This document shows positions 1 to 9,945 of a DNA stretch of 64,000 nucleotides, piece by piece; the first letter of the stretch is position 1, and each line of letters starts with the position of its first letter. The notes under the pieces were generated by a model. That model ran no database searches. It worked only from the letters and a program-made list of their open reading frames with translations, and was not told the DNA's origin. Where the stretch lies: assembly GCA_038030265.1 (NCBI GenBank), contig CM075942.1, positions 67,336,926 through 67,400,925 of the forward strand, given 5' to 3'. Source of the DNA: Corythucha ciliata. Its lineage: Eukaryota > Arthropoda > Insecta > Hemiptera > Tingidae. A program made the translations under genes and the position numbers.

Positions 1-282
1 GGACTTTTTCACCCCATAGGAGAGTGTTGAACGGAGTAAATCACGCGACAAATTTATTAAACCACCGAAAAAAATCGCTTAAGCAGCTGGGCTGTCAGAT
101 TTTTTTTTTTTTTTATAAGCTTTGTCTAATCGTTCGGAAAGTATAGAAAAAAAGTATAAATTCCTCCTTTCCCCTTCGGCCTTTTTTGTATTTCAAGCAC
201 AGCCGGCAACTGAAGCGTGCTATACCATAGCAGTATATATGTATAGAGTCCATTTTAGTGCAATGTGCAGTTCTTGGACCAA
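1..282. other. Unassigned sequence
   Basis: No coding signal or recognised repeat. There is a poly-T run near 100-116. The short open frames here have no family features. Confidence 0.4.
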
Positions 283-387
283 GTTATCGGCTAGAATTGA
301 CAAAAAGGGCTAGTTCGCGACTATGAGAAAAATAGCTAACTCGTGGATAGAAGTGAGAAAAGGCACTAATTCGCGGTTAAAATCCCT
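283..387 (+). repeat. Satellite A, short block
   Basis: Three to four degenerate monomers of about 30 bp carry the pattern 'ctaattcgcgg' then 'taaaa..gagaaaa'. This is the same family as the long blocks near 9-10.5 kb and 57-58.5 kb and in the same orientation. The block ends where the non-LTR tail at 388 begins. Confidence 0.6.
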
Positions 388-510
388 AAATAACATAACA
401 TAACATAACTTTATTTCTGCCAACACACTATAAAAATGTATAACAACGTCATAAAAATACATAAATTGGGGACGTAAACCATTAAATAGGCACCTACTAT
501 AATGTGTTTT
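388..510 (-). mobile_element. 3' end of an old minus-strand non-LTR element (element M)
   Basis: Read on the minus strand, this stretch has an AATAAA signal followed by GTTAT-type tandem repeats, as at the 3' tail of a non-LTR element. It is the continuation of the reading frame that stops at 5793. If the Jockey element at 518-5792 is removed together with one copy of CGAAATC, the minus-strand frame runs on through a few more codons to TAG TAG at about 495-500. This joins the two halves of one element. Confidence 0.65.
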
Positions 511-517
511 CGAAATC
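511..517. repeat. Target site duplication CGAAATC (left copy)
   Basis: The 7-bp word CGAAATC occurs at 511-517 and again at 5793-5799, flanking the Jockey element on both sides. The duplication lies in the last codons of element M. Confidence 0.65.
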
Positions 518-1387
518 ATCACTCTCTCACAATCACTCACAAAAAGTGAGCTCGGTAAAAACGCCGGTTCCCCTTTCGAATAAGTTCGACGCGTTATCGG
601 ATAACGACGACGACTCAGAGAGTACCAGTGTCATGGACACAGACGCCGGAAATCCGAGTAAATCGGAAAATAAGAAAGTCAAATTCCTCAGTCATGTTCT
701 CTCAGTTTAAGAATCATTCCGAGATGATGAATAAGCTGAAGCCGCATCTCCAAGGCGAATTGGAATTTAAAGCCAAGAGGGACAGAATTCTTGTCTACGT
801 GAGCAGAAAGGAAGACTTTGCTTTTTTTCGAGATTATCTCTTAACTGCTAACATAGAATTCTTCACGTACACGACGAAAGAAGAAAGAGGCCCCCGTTAC
901 GTTGTTCATTTGCCTCATCACGTGACTCCGGCAGAAATTAAAGAAGGTCTTTTATTAAAGGGATTAAAGACCGAAAAAGTGTTTCAGTTCACTAGCAAAT
1001 CCAAAGACGGTGTCACTTTGACGGCTTACCCCACCTTCGGTATTTATTTTTCAACGGACACCAAGCCATCAGATGTCTTGTCCACAAGATCGATCCTTCA
1101 CTGCCGAGTAAAATGGGAAAAGTTTAAAGTAAGCTCATACCCCTACGATGTTACCGTTGTCAAGCCTACGACCATGTTGTAACCAATTGTAATCGTGTCG
1201 TTAAATGTTCCAAATGTGCGGGAAATCATGACTCTCGTAAGTGCTCAGTGGACGTCATGAATTCGAGTTTGTTGAAATGTGCCAACTGTGGTGAAAAGCA
1301 CAGTGCATTCGACAAAGCCTGCCCGTTTTACACGGCACACGCAGAACGAAAGCAGAAAAGACTGAGCCCCGGCAACCCTGTCAGGAG

Positions 1388-2617
1388 TAGTGATGGGTCA
1401 AGGGAAAAAACCCATTGGGAATATTCCCGTTTTTTGGGAAAAACCCCGGGTTTTTCCCAAGAAAGTATTTTCCCACCCGAATTGGGTTTTTTATTAGTTC
1501 AATTTGAATAGAACTTATCACTGCAGAAATTAGAGAATTCAGCCTCGAAGCGTGAGTTTTTTTCCTCGCGCAGCCTCTTGTAACCTTTCCCTCAACTCTG
1601 AGAAGTCTCTATCTGCTCCATAGAGATAATTCATCTCGTATTACGCCACATTGAGCTGAAAATTTACCTCGGTCGTCACTTTCCAAGAATGAACAGTCCC
1701 TGATTCTACGAAAACTGAAAGACAGAATGGACTCCAGCGTTAAAAGTAGTATTCATTACGCTGCGACACTCCTGGGCCCATCATCATAGGGGACGCTGCT
1801 GAGCAAGACGAGCAAATAGAAGGCATTAAAAATTCATAAGGTTGCCACACAGATGAAGGTTAATGTCGACAAAGCGATGGTGGATTTGGCCAACTATCGT
1901 TCCAAGGATGGACTCTGGGGGAAGACATTTGTGTGGGAAAGTGCCTCGGCGGTCACGCCAAGTGTTTGGTGGCAAGGACTTTGTTCTACTTCAACTTTGT
2001 CTTCCGTTGCGGTTAGAATTTTATCAGCTGCGACAGAAAGATCCTTTAGCACGTTTTCTTGAATGAACAGCAAAAAAAAAACAAAAAAAAACCGTTTAAC
2101 GACTGATCAAGCCAGAAAACTGACCTATCTGTCCCACAATTGGAAAATTCAAAATCGTCGAAGTAGTAATACAGAAAGCAGTGACTTCTCAAACCGTCTT
2201 GGACGCTGGGCTACCGAAAACAGGTTCGGCAGGCAAATTGACACTTCATTTTTCAAAGGAAGAACGAAACTGATGCAACGGCATCTGAATCATCATCATC
2301 GTCATCAAACGAGGAAACCTCTGGCGATGAATTCCAATAGAAAAATTAATGGATATTTGGTGGCAAGGCTCGGCTTCAGCTTTGTCTCCCGTAACGGTTA
2401 GAATTTTAACCATTTTTGTGCAAACAGAGAGTTCGTATGATTCTATGGGTGCAATAAATACCTATAGTCGTTTGTTTATTATTCATTTGCTGAGTCTGTT
2501 GCAACATTCAGTGAAAAACAGATAAAAACCCAGTATTTTCCCAAATTGGGTTTTTTCCCGGTTTTTTCCCAGGGAAAAAACCCGAAATTTTATTTTCCCG
2601 GTGTAAACCCATCACTA
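1388..2617 (+). mobile_element. Small hAT element inserted in Jockey ORF1
   Basis: The element begins TAGTGATGGGT and ends ACCCATCACTA. The inverted termini extend about 60 bp in imperfect form as runs of GGGAAAAAACCC-type sequence. TCAGGAG flanks it at 1381-1387 and 2618-2624. hAT elements normally make 8-bp duplications, so either one base has changed or this duplication is 7 bp. Inside is a fragment of hAT transposase (1853-2230) and a second degenerate copy of part of the same coding stretch (2340-2400). At 1230 bp it is a deletion derivative that cannot move itself. Confidence 0.8.
1853..2230 (+). pseudogene. hAT transposase C-terminal (dimerisation) fragment
   Basis: The frame has the hAT family C-terminal block: a tryptophan-rich start (WWQGL), then a VRILSAATERSFSTFS segment matching the conserved 'lA.rIl...p..sERsFStf' region, then NRLTTDQARKLTYLSHN matching the final helix. 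A TGA at 2060-2062 sits where the family normally has Trp and interrupts an otherwise continuous frame. No catalytic part upstream remains. A shadow copy of the WWQG...VRIL part lies at about 2345-2400. Confidence 0.7.
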
Positions 2618-2896
2618 TCAGGAGCCCCCCTACATTCAATAAGAGGCACTTTCCGTCCCTCCCATCTCGAACTGCATCAGCACCATCACAGCCACAGCTT
2701 CGATCTGCATGGACCCCAGGTACTTCGGACTCGTCTAGTAATATTTTATCTTCATTGTTAAATCTTGTTAGTCAGCTTAATTTAACTTCCGTATTAACCA
2801 AAGTCCAGCAAATAATAACACAATTTCAATCGGCTCCAGATATGGCTGCCAAGTTAACAGTTCTATTAGAAGGTCTCTTTTCCTTTTTAAATTAAG

Positions 2897-5590
2897 ATGC
2901 AGTCTCATAATCAAACCCTCTCATCAGTTTCTTTTCTGCAATGGAATTGTTGCACCAGTAAAAATAAATTAGAGGAACTCTGTTCTCTACTTAAAACATC
3001 ACAAATAAGAATTTGCTCGTTGAACGAAACTCGTCTGGATAGAACAAAACGTTTAAACATTCCCGAATTTGCGGTTTATAGAAATGATCGTGACAGTAGA
3101 GGGGGAGGAGTGGCTCTTCTCATTCATAATTCGCTTTCGCACTCTGAACTAAGATTGCCTCAATTAAATTCTATCGAGGCAATTGGCGTCACCGTACATG
3201 CTGCCAGTTCGCACTGTCATATAATTTCTGCTTATAGGCCGCCAACGCGAAATAATTTCAAGAAGGATTTAAAATCTCTGTTAGCTTTAGGTCCGCGTGT
3301 ACTTATTTTGGGTGATCTCAATGCCACAAATGTGTCATATGGCACTGCGCTCGCAACAATACTGCTGGTAAATTGCTCTTAAGTATGTCATTAAAAATGG
3401 CTTTCGACATACATGCACCAGTCGCACCGACACACTATCCTCCTGCAAATAGAAGACCAAGTGTAATTGATCTAGTTTTCTGCAAAAACGTCAACAATAT
3501 TTCCTCAATAGAAAGTCTATCTGCTCTAAATTCTGATCACAATCTTATTTCGTTTAAAATAAGTGATAGATTCTCCACAGGGAGTAGTACAAACAAATTC
3601 AACTTCCGTAAGGCAGACTGGAAGGGTTTCAAAAATTACATTAACTCACGCATCAGCCCTAATCCCCCAATTTCTAGTGAGTCAGATTTGGACCTTGCTG
3701 TTGAACAGTTTACCAACCTTGTCGTACAGGCCGCTGATCAAAACATACCTCGGTGTTCCCCCCCGTCAAACAAAACACTTCCATCCCATATTCTAATGCT
3801 TATTAATATGAAAAACTATTTTAAAAAATACAGTCGAAAATCAAATAACCCTACATTCAAAAAAATGGTCAATCTTCTTCAAAATACTATTAAAGCCTTG
3901 ATTAGGAATATCAGAAATTTAAATTGGCACTACTTCCTTTCTTCGCTTAAGCCTAATGATTCAGCTTTTTGGAGGGTTACTAAGTACTTCAGTAGGGGTA
4001 AGTCGAACCGTGTAGTACCAACTATCACGGAAAACCTTCGAGCACGTGCCAAGAACTACTCAGTCTCTCAGTTCCGCGAATCACAACAATGTAGTCAACA
4101 GGGGTGTCCGTAGATTCCTAAAAACAGCTAACCACGCTCCTACTGAGGTAAAACTTGTTACTCCTAAAGAAGTTTCTCTCTGTATTAAGGCTCGGCCTAG
4201 TAATAAATCTCCCGGCCACGACACGATAAGCAACATTCTTTTAAAACAACTCCCACGAAAAGCCATGGTATTTTTATCAAAATTATTCAATAAAATATTG
4301 TTTTTAGGATACTTCCCGAAATTCTGGAAAATGGCTAAAGTCATTGTTTTGCACAAGCCTGGCAAAAATCCCTCGCTGCTATCAAGCTACCGTCCTATCA
4401 GTCTCCTGCCCACTCTCAGCAAGGTATTCGAAAAATTAATCCAACCCCGGCTACTAAGCTATACTGTTGCATCCAACATATTGTGTAACGAACAATTCGG
4501 GTTTCGAGCTGGTCACTCGACTCAAGCACAGCTGTGCTGAGTTGTAGACGACGTCACTCATCGCTTCAACGAGCATAAACACACGGGAATGGTTTTACTT
4601 GACGTCCAAAAAGCATTCGATACAGTTTGGCATTATGGCTTGCTATATAAATTAATAAAACTTAACTTCCCTGTTTATCTCATCAAAATTATTGCAGCTT
4701 ACCTCAGGGAAAGGAAATTCTTTGTGACTGTAAACACAGCCAACTCCTCGTTGCACATTTACTGCGCTGGAGTTCCCCAAGGATCTATTCTTGCACCACT
4801 CTTGTTCATTTTATTTATTAACGACATTCCCACATCACCACACGTAAATATAGCGCTTTTCGCGGATGATACTGCAGTTTACACGTCTTCCTGGAGAGTA
4901 GACACTATAGTTCGTAGGTTGAACGATATTCTTTCAAAAATTATTAAATTCTTCTTTCACCGGAAAATTTCTCTAAATTGTACTAAAACAGAAGCTATTA
5001 TTTATTCAAAACGCAGGCCATTATTAAATCGTAGCATAGTTCTAGAAAATCAACAAATACCGTTCTCTTCATCTGTAAAATACTTGGGCCTCAAACTAGA
5101 TTCAAAACTAAATTTTACAAGCCACATCAATGATTTGGTAGATAGGAGTAAACTCTCGGTTAGACTCATTTTTCCCTTAATGCGGCGCGAATCAGGTATG
5201 TCCCAAAGGAATAAATTGTTAATCTACAAAACATGTATCCGTCCATTCTTAACGTACTCTTGCTCAGCATGGAGTTACACGTCCGACTCGAACTACAAAA
5301 AAATCCAGATTATTCAAAATAAATTTTTACGTTTATGCACCGGTAGCACAAAATCCACGAAAATCTCCACCCTTCATGAAAATTGTGACATGCCGTTTAT
5401 CAAGCCTTACATCCAACAGTTATCCTCCAATATGTTGAAAAAATTTCATAGTTCAATAAATCCCCTCGTCGCTAAAATAGCTCGCTATGACTCAATAGCT
5501 CGTGCCAAACACAGAAGACTGAGACACAATATATCAGAACTATCATGTCCCCCAGGTAATAACAACAGAAGTTCCCTCGTTTCAACTTAA
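2897..5590 (+). pseudogene. ORF2 (endonuclease plus reverse transcriptase) of Jockey element 1, broken
   Basis: ORF2 nicks the target and copies the element RNA at the nick. The AP-type endonuclease starts at ATG 2897 (LQWNCCTSKNKLEEL) with the family markers LNETRL, GGGVALLI, ISAYRPP and LGDLNA. After a frameshift near 3365 it continues through RPSVIDLVF and LNSDHN. A second shift near 4080 leads into the RT: NKSPGHD, SSYRPISLLP, NEQFGFR, VLLDVQKAFDTVW, GVPQGS and the catalytic FADD at 4859-4870. A TGA at 4538-4540 breaks the RT frame. The C-terminal region continues to TAA at 5590 with the CIRPFLTYSCSAW thumb-like segment. Two frameshifts and one stop make it a pseudogene. Confidence 0.85.
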
Positions 5591-5792
5591 GAACCCTTTT
5601 TCAATAGTTTTTGTATAAAGCAGGAGGTTCTTTTTAAAACATTTTTCCCCTTCCTTCACCTTGAATTCTAAATTTAATTAATCTTTGCTTTTAAATATCA
5701 TAGCGAAACAATATAGTTAATACTGAATGTTTCTGTGTATTCTGATGTATTTCATCTGTCAACAATACCTGCACAATAAAATTTCTGCCTAC

Positions 5793-5993
5793 CGAAATCG
5801 AAAATCGAATACTGTGCTAAATCGAGAAGTTGTTCCTTCAGCTCCGTATGAAAACGCTTTGCTGGGAAAGACATGAGTCTGGACGGAAGGCGATTGAAAA
5901 GCTTGATGCCAGCGACTCGAGAACAGTATGTTTGAATGGTGGCAAGGCGAAGTCTGGCCAGTACCAGGTTGTCGGTGCCTCAAGTTTGACAGC
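5793..5993 (-). pseudogene. C-terminal end of non-LTR element M
   Basis: On the minus strand one frame reads GIKLFNRLPSRLMSFPAKRF, then a leucine-rich helix and QYSIFDF. This is the usual C-terminal signature of non-LTR reverse transcriptases (G-x-KLFN-x-LP, FK-x-x-L, YS-x-x-x-F). The frame is cut at 5793 by Jockey element 1 and resumes at 510. Upstream it is cut by the BEL/Pao fragment. About 250 residues between this part and the RT fingers at 7313 are missing, so a deletion as well as insertions shaped the locus. Confidence 0.65.
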
Positions 5994-6098
5994 TGTTTGA
6001 ACCCTGGACCATCACATACACATGTCTTCCTACATAATAAAATAATATAATTGTTGATTCGAACGAATTTTTACGCGTTTCTGTTACGAGTCGAAACA
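5994..6098 (+). repeat. LTR-like segment of BEL/Pao fragment 1
   Basis: It begins TGTTTGAACC and ends GTCGAAACA (TG...CA), immediately before the primer-binding-site-like sequence. At 105 bp it is short for a BEL LTR, so its outer part may be lost. No partner copy exists in the window. Confidence 0.45.
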
Positions 6099-6100
6099 TT

Positions 6101-6118
6101 GGTGCCGAAACCCGGGAA
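6101..6118 (+). promoter_or_regulatory. Putative primer binding site of BEL/Pao fragment 1
   Basis: GGTGCCGAAACCCGGGAA lies two bases after the LTR-like segment. It has the look of a tRNA 3'-end complement used to prime minus-strand DNA. Which tRNA is meant cannot be decided here. Confidence 0.5.
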
Positions 6119-6120
6119 CC

Positions 6121-7312
6121 ATGCCTCAGCAACGTTCTCCCATCGTCACGAGGAGCAGAAGTCAAGAAATTCCGACAAATCAACAACCTCGTGATTCGGA
6201 ACTCACCCTTCGCGAAGGTCAGTCTTTTCCATCTTTTTCGCTCGTAGAAGCCTTCGCCCAGACAAGTCCCACTACAGTGATTAACAATCCCACCGAACAA
6301 AGTCCTCTGAACCGCTCCATAACACCGTTCCCAACCGATCAACAATCCGAGTTGCCAGTTCATCCTCCAGCCCCTTCACAGGACGAATAAATTGTCCATC
6401 GCCAAATAACTCTTGTTATAACCCAATTCGAAATGTTTTCGGAAAGATGTCGTACTTTCCCCTTTGACCACCCAGTCGCTCATCATCTCTCGTCCTCTTT
6501 GAAAATGGAGCTACATAAGCTTTCAACGTCTTTTGAAAACAAAGTTCTTCAAAATTTACCATTTATATCCGATGACGAACTCCGTTTATCTCTTCTCTCC
6601 GCTGCGAATGAAGCTAAACGCAATGCCGAAGAGAGTTTTTTGCTCAACGTTTTAACATACGCGGAGTCCCCTATCAACAAGAATAACCAAGATTCCGTAG
6701 ACCACTTAAAGGAATTGAAATTGCACCAATTTCTTCTAGAGAAAATTCCGATTTTCAACGGCCAGTTAACAATGTTTGCCGAGTTCATTTCTGCGTTCAA
6801 CGATGCCGTTCATTGCAGACCCATCTCCAAGCAACAGAAACTTATTGCTCTTCGTAAGAAACTTGATGGACGACCTCTAGAATTGATCAGTAACTACGGC
6901 TCTTCCTCAACGGACTACGACAGCGCCTACAAGGCCCTCCTCGACAACTATTCAGGCAAATATCGTTTGCTCACTGCTACCCTCGAAAACCTCTTGAACT
7001 CACCCCCGTTACATAATTTAAATCTCGAAAGTGTTGAAACATTCGTGGCCAGCACTTCAAATTTAGTTCAAGCTATTCAAAATATGAACGTTCCGGACCT
7101 GGGAAATTTTATGCTGTATTTTCAAATTTTTCGAACACTTCCTCAAAATCTACAAGACAGTTTTTCGGATAAATATCAGGATTCGAAAGACGAACTGCCG
7201 ACAGCTGAATCTATTTTAACCTTTCTGTCGGATCATCTTTCAAAACTTCGAAAAAGGTCGTCCTCATCGCTAACTTCTCAGGTCCATGCTAATCGACCCC
7301 CCGCTCCAATCA
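6121..7312 (+). pseudogene. BEL/Pao gag (DUF1759-type), truncated
   Basis: The frame opens at ATG 6121, right after the primer-binding-like site. A proline- and serine-rich N-terminal part runs to a TAA at 6388-6390, then the same frame continues without shift. The central block matches the DUF1759-type gag core: LHQFLLEKIPIFNG, FAEFISAFNDAVH, KQQKLIALRKKLDGRPLELI and YDSAYKALLDNYSGKY. It ends inside a serine-rich stretch at the junction with element M. The zinc knuckles and pol are absent. One nonsense codon plus the truncation make it non-functional. Confidence 0.75.
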
Positions 7313-8240
7313 CCCGTCGTTCAACGTTGTGGCCTTGGTTGTGGATCTACCCGACCGGAAACCGAATGGAGATTCACTGAATAAAATGTTACTTTCGAAG
7401 TGCTGGACTAGTTGCTTTGCGAGGAGGGCTTCAAAAACCTTGGTGAAAATTGGAATGACTGAGATGGGCCGATAATTTGAGTACTCCACCGAGCCCTTTT
7501 TGTGAATCGGAACTACTCTTGAAATCTTGAGAACATCCGGAAAGGCGCCATCGCGAAGAAAGGAATTGAATAGGTGCGACAGAGGCTCAGCCACGATCAG
7601 TCATGGGAATGAACCCTCTTCAAAGCCTTGATAGTTTCGAAAACTTCTTGCACAGTGACCTCCGAAGTGACAATTTACAGCACAATTTTGCACAGTGAAA
7701 CCGAATCGACAATTTACGGGCGGCATGAAGTCCTTAAAATGAAACTGAGATTTTTGAAGTTTGAAAATGCAATCAGCTGCTCCCTTAATAAAAAACTTGT
7801 TGAAACCGTCGGCGGTGAGCTTCTCCCCTCCAGGGCAGACGCAAGGTGTGCCGAGGATTGGGCTTTTTGAACCACTTTCCAAGCTGCTTTTGTCCTATTG
7901 GCTGAAGACTCAATAAAATTATCGTTGAAGCTGATCATGGCGGCTTTCAAAGAGGATCGATACTCATTCCTCGCTGAGACAAAGGACTCTTGAGTACCAG
8001 AGGAAGGGTCAGCAACGAAACCTGTGTAAATGAGACATATAGAGGTCTCGCATTCTTCTGAGATCTAGTAAACCATTTGTGTCGAGACTGTTGTTTAGCT
8101 GTAATTAAAGTCTAGGAGCAAGCCGCGTCGCTAATGCTAATAAAAACATCGATAAACAGTTGAGCCGCTTCGTTGGAGGAAACCAGACTGTAAATGGGAA
8201 ACCAAAGTCCAGGCTGTTGCAGGAGAGACCGTAGATGCAG
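7313..8240 (-). pseudogene. RT and upstream region of non-LTR element M, decayed
   Basis: From 7594 down to 7313 the minus strand encodes RT fingers: LSHLFNSFLRDGAFPDVLKISRV, then SNYRPISVIP, SPFGFRSGRSTTKA. Further upstream, other frames give NEYRSSLKAAMISFNDNFIESS (about 7890-7970) and a stretch that looks like the end of the endonuclease domain (to about 8235). The order agrees with one non-LTR element on the minus strand, but several frameshifts separate the pieces. The catalytic FADD region is gone. Confidence 0.65.
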
Positions 8241-8249
8241 AAGATTCCG

Positions 8250-8345
8250 GTCATGAGACTGACGTCTTAGCTAAATAGCGGCTAAAATGGAGACAAATTG
8301 CTTTTTCGGGGCTAAAATTGAGAAAAATCAGTAATTCACGGTTAT
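8250..8345 (+). repeat. Satellite A, plus orientation
   Basis: About three monomers of the 'ggctaaaattgagaaaaa / cgctaattc' type. The 170 bp that follow have no repeat, and the array then resumes in the opposite orientation. Confidence 0.6.
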
Positions 8346-8520
8346 AACAGCGTGAAATTCCGCTTTGAAGCCGAGCATTTCCACCCGTCTTCTCTGAATT
8401 ATAAGACCGGATTTCTACCATCACCAGCAGACACACCAATCGGGCTGCAACTACCGTTGATATCCTTGTCTGCATGTGCCAATTCACTGGAATGCTTTTC
8501 CCCCAAATCGGGCATTCACG

Positions 8521-8705
8521 CAAGTTCCCCATTGGCGTTTTTCTCAATTTTAGCCGTGAATTAATTTTTTTTTTTTCATTTTTAGTTGTTCTACTTTTTA
8601 TTCCTGAATTAGGCTTTTTATCCGCTAATTAGCATTTTTTCTCAATTCAATGAATCAGTGTTTTTCTGTTTTAGCCGTCAATTCGCACTTTCAAATTTCA
8701 ATTTA
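8521..8705 (-). repeat. Satellite A, minus orientation
   Basis: Monomers appear here as 'tttttctcaattttagccg' followed by 'tgaattag', the reverse complement of the block at 8250. This makes a head-to-head arrangement with a non-repeat spacer at 8346-8520. Confidence 0.6.
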
Positions 8706-8719
8706 CGTTAAAACAACAA

Positions 8720-8960
8720 CAAGTGGCGGGGGAGGTGGACCGCCCCCGGTTACCCAGAAAAGCTTATTCGGAACAATGACGATTTTTAGGCTCTATATTC
8801 ATGGATGTAGGTAAGCGAAAAGATTTGAAGGTTGAACCGAGATTTTGGCTCCTTCCTACGAATTTCACTCTCTTCTAACGTGGCAATAAGTGATATCAGC
8901 AAATAGTGTGGGCTGAATACTCGATTAGCCCTCGAGAGCACTTCTGGTGGCTCAAATTTG
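8720..8960 (+). repeat. Head module preceding satellite A (copy 1)
   Basis: A non-tandem stretch starts with a G-rich segment and contains 'aggctctatattcatgg', 'ttttggctcctt' and 'tcagcaaatagtgtgggctgaatactc'. Matching words recur in the same order at about 56575-56880, again directly before a plus-oriented satellite A array. It is therefore a dispersed unit linked to the array. No protein is encoded. Confidence 0.55.
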
Positions 8961-9492
8961 AGAAAATTCGCGCCTTCTCGAGGAAAGTTCACGACTAAAA
9001 TGAAAATACACCGTCCCCTGCTTCGTTAAGTCCTTAAGCGCACTAGTGTGCTGATCGTCAATATGCAACTTGCTGACGTGGCGAAAACTTTGGAAAAAAC
9101 GGTAATATTCGTGGCTAAAACTGCGAGAAAGCGCTAATTCGTGGTCTAAAATTGAAAAAATCACCATAATTAGCGAGCCAAAATTGATAAAACTCTAATT
9201 TTCTGCTCAAATTGATAAAAAGTGCTAATTCGCTGCTAAAAATGGGGAAAAAGGTTAAAAATGAAAACGTCAATTAATTCATGGCTAAAATTGAGAAAAT
9301 TCGTGAATTCACGGGATAGAATAGCTACTGCGCCGCTAGTATTGAGAAAAACTGTTAGTCCGCGGCTAAACTTGAGGAAAATAACCAGTTCACGGCCAAA
9401 ATTGCGATAAAATTAACCAACTTGAACACTCTTCTAGTCGCGCCTTCTGAAGACAATTTTGTGGCTAAAAAATTGAGAAAAACGCAAATTCA
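8961..9492 (+). repeat. Satellite A array
   Basis: A run of degenerate 29-30 bp monomers with the core 'ctaattcgcggctaaaatt' and then 'gagaaaaa'. A variant monomer, 'cgccttctgaagacaatttt', near 9440 recurs in other blocks and works as a marker for higher-order order. Confidence 0.75.
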
Positions 9493-9631
9493 GGGGCGTA
9501 CCTAGAAATCCTTCCAGAGGGGGCGATTCTGGCAGTCCACAGCCTATACTAAGGACCTGCGGGGGGACAGGTGTTGTAATGAATGCCCTTCGTATTGCTA
9601 GAATTTCGCAAAAACTGGGTACGCCACTGGG
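9493..9631. mobile_element. hAT-like MITE in satellite A
   Basis: The termini are inverted: CAGGGGCGTACCTAG on the left and CTGGGTACGCCACTG on the right (139 bp). CAGNGGCGTACC-type ends are common in non-autonomous hAT elements. The flanks, CGCAAATT and GGCAAACT, resemble an 8-bp duplication only approximately. No coding capacity. Confidence 0.5.
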
Positions 9632-9670
9632 GCAAACTCATGGCTATTAGTTTAAAAAAAAACACCGCTG

Positions 9671-9945
9671 ATTCAAGGCCAGGAGGGGGGGGGGGTGATT
9701 CTGTAACTTGCAAAATTTACGTGTCGTTCGTAACTGGGAAGGAGGGGGAGAGGATGTACCCCGTTGCCTTGGTTTTTGCACACTTTTGTTAAGAATTTAT
9801 TATTTTTTCTTCGAGACCACACATTCCGCAGTTTAATTCACTAGGTATCCTGAAAACCGTGGCAACGAGGTACCTCCCCTAGCCCTTCTTCAATTTTACG
9901 ACCTAAATTTTGCAAGTTACAGAATCACCCCCCCCCCCCCAGAAC
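9671..9945. mobile_element. Foldback MITE with poly-G/poly-C ends
   Basis: The left arm begins near a G run and reads 'ggtgattctgtaacttgcaa'. The right arm is its reverse complement followed by a C run (ending near 9940). Inner parts of the arms also pair: 'gtaccccgttgccttggttt' against the 9855-9885 region. This gives arms of about 100 bp and a loop of about 60 bp. It has no coding content. The ATTCTSTAAC terminal word links it to elements at 14692 and 28526. Confidence 0.55.

Larger units (their letters stand above)
518..2894 (+). pseudogene. ORF1 (gag-like RNA-binding protein) of Jockey element 1, broken
   Basis: Such ORF1 products bind the element RNA in a ribonucleoprotein. An acidic N-terminal stretch (KFDALSDNDDD, about 570-615) lies in one frame and the PRE_C2HC-like region (about 690-1140) in a second. 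Three zinc knuckles follow in the first frame again: CYRCQAYDHVVTNC at 1149-1190, CSKCAGNHDSRKC near 1206-1245, and CANCGEKHSAFDKAC near 1278-1322. The frame changes near 690 and 1140 are therefore real breaks. The hAT insertion at 1388-2617 splits the C-terminal tail. Reading from 1387 into 2625 across one copy of the 7-bp duplication keeps the frame open to TAA at 2892-2894. No start codon is kept, because the left edge is truncated. Confidence 0.75.
518..5792 (+). mobile_element. Jockey-type non-LTR retrotransposon 1
   Basis: The element carries a gag-like ORF1 with CCHC knuckles (518-2894) followed after 2 bases by an ORF2 with an endonuclease and a reverse transcriptase (2897-5590). A roughly 200-bp 3' untranslated tail contains an AATAAA signal at 5775. 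The left edge falls inside ORF1 with no 5' UTR, so the copy is 5'-truncated, which is usual for target-primed integration. It is flanked by CGAAATC and interrupted by a hAT element at 1388-2617. Several frameshifts and stops make it inactive. The Jockey assignment rests on the PRE_C2HC-like region plus three knuckles; another I/Jockey-group clade is possible. Confidence 0.8.
5994..7312 (+). mobile_element. 5' end of a BEL/Pao LTR retrotransposon (fragment 1)
   Basis: A short LTR-like segment, a primer-binding-site-like stretch and a gag frame lie in the correct order and strand. The copy stops abruptly in gag where element M resumes (about 7312). No pol and no 3' LTR follow, and no target duplication is visible. 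It is a truncated or recombined copy. Confidence 0.65.

Noticed and set aside
504..517. Start codon of Jockey ORF1 at 504
   Set aside because: The codon is GTG and lies in the flanking element M, left of the insertion edge at 518.
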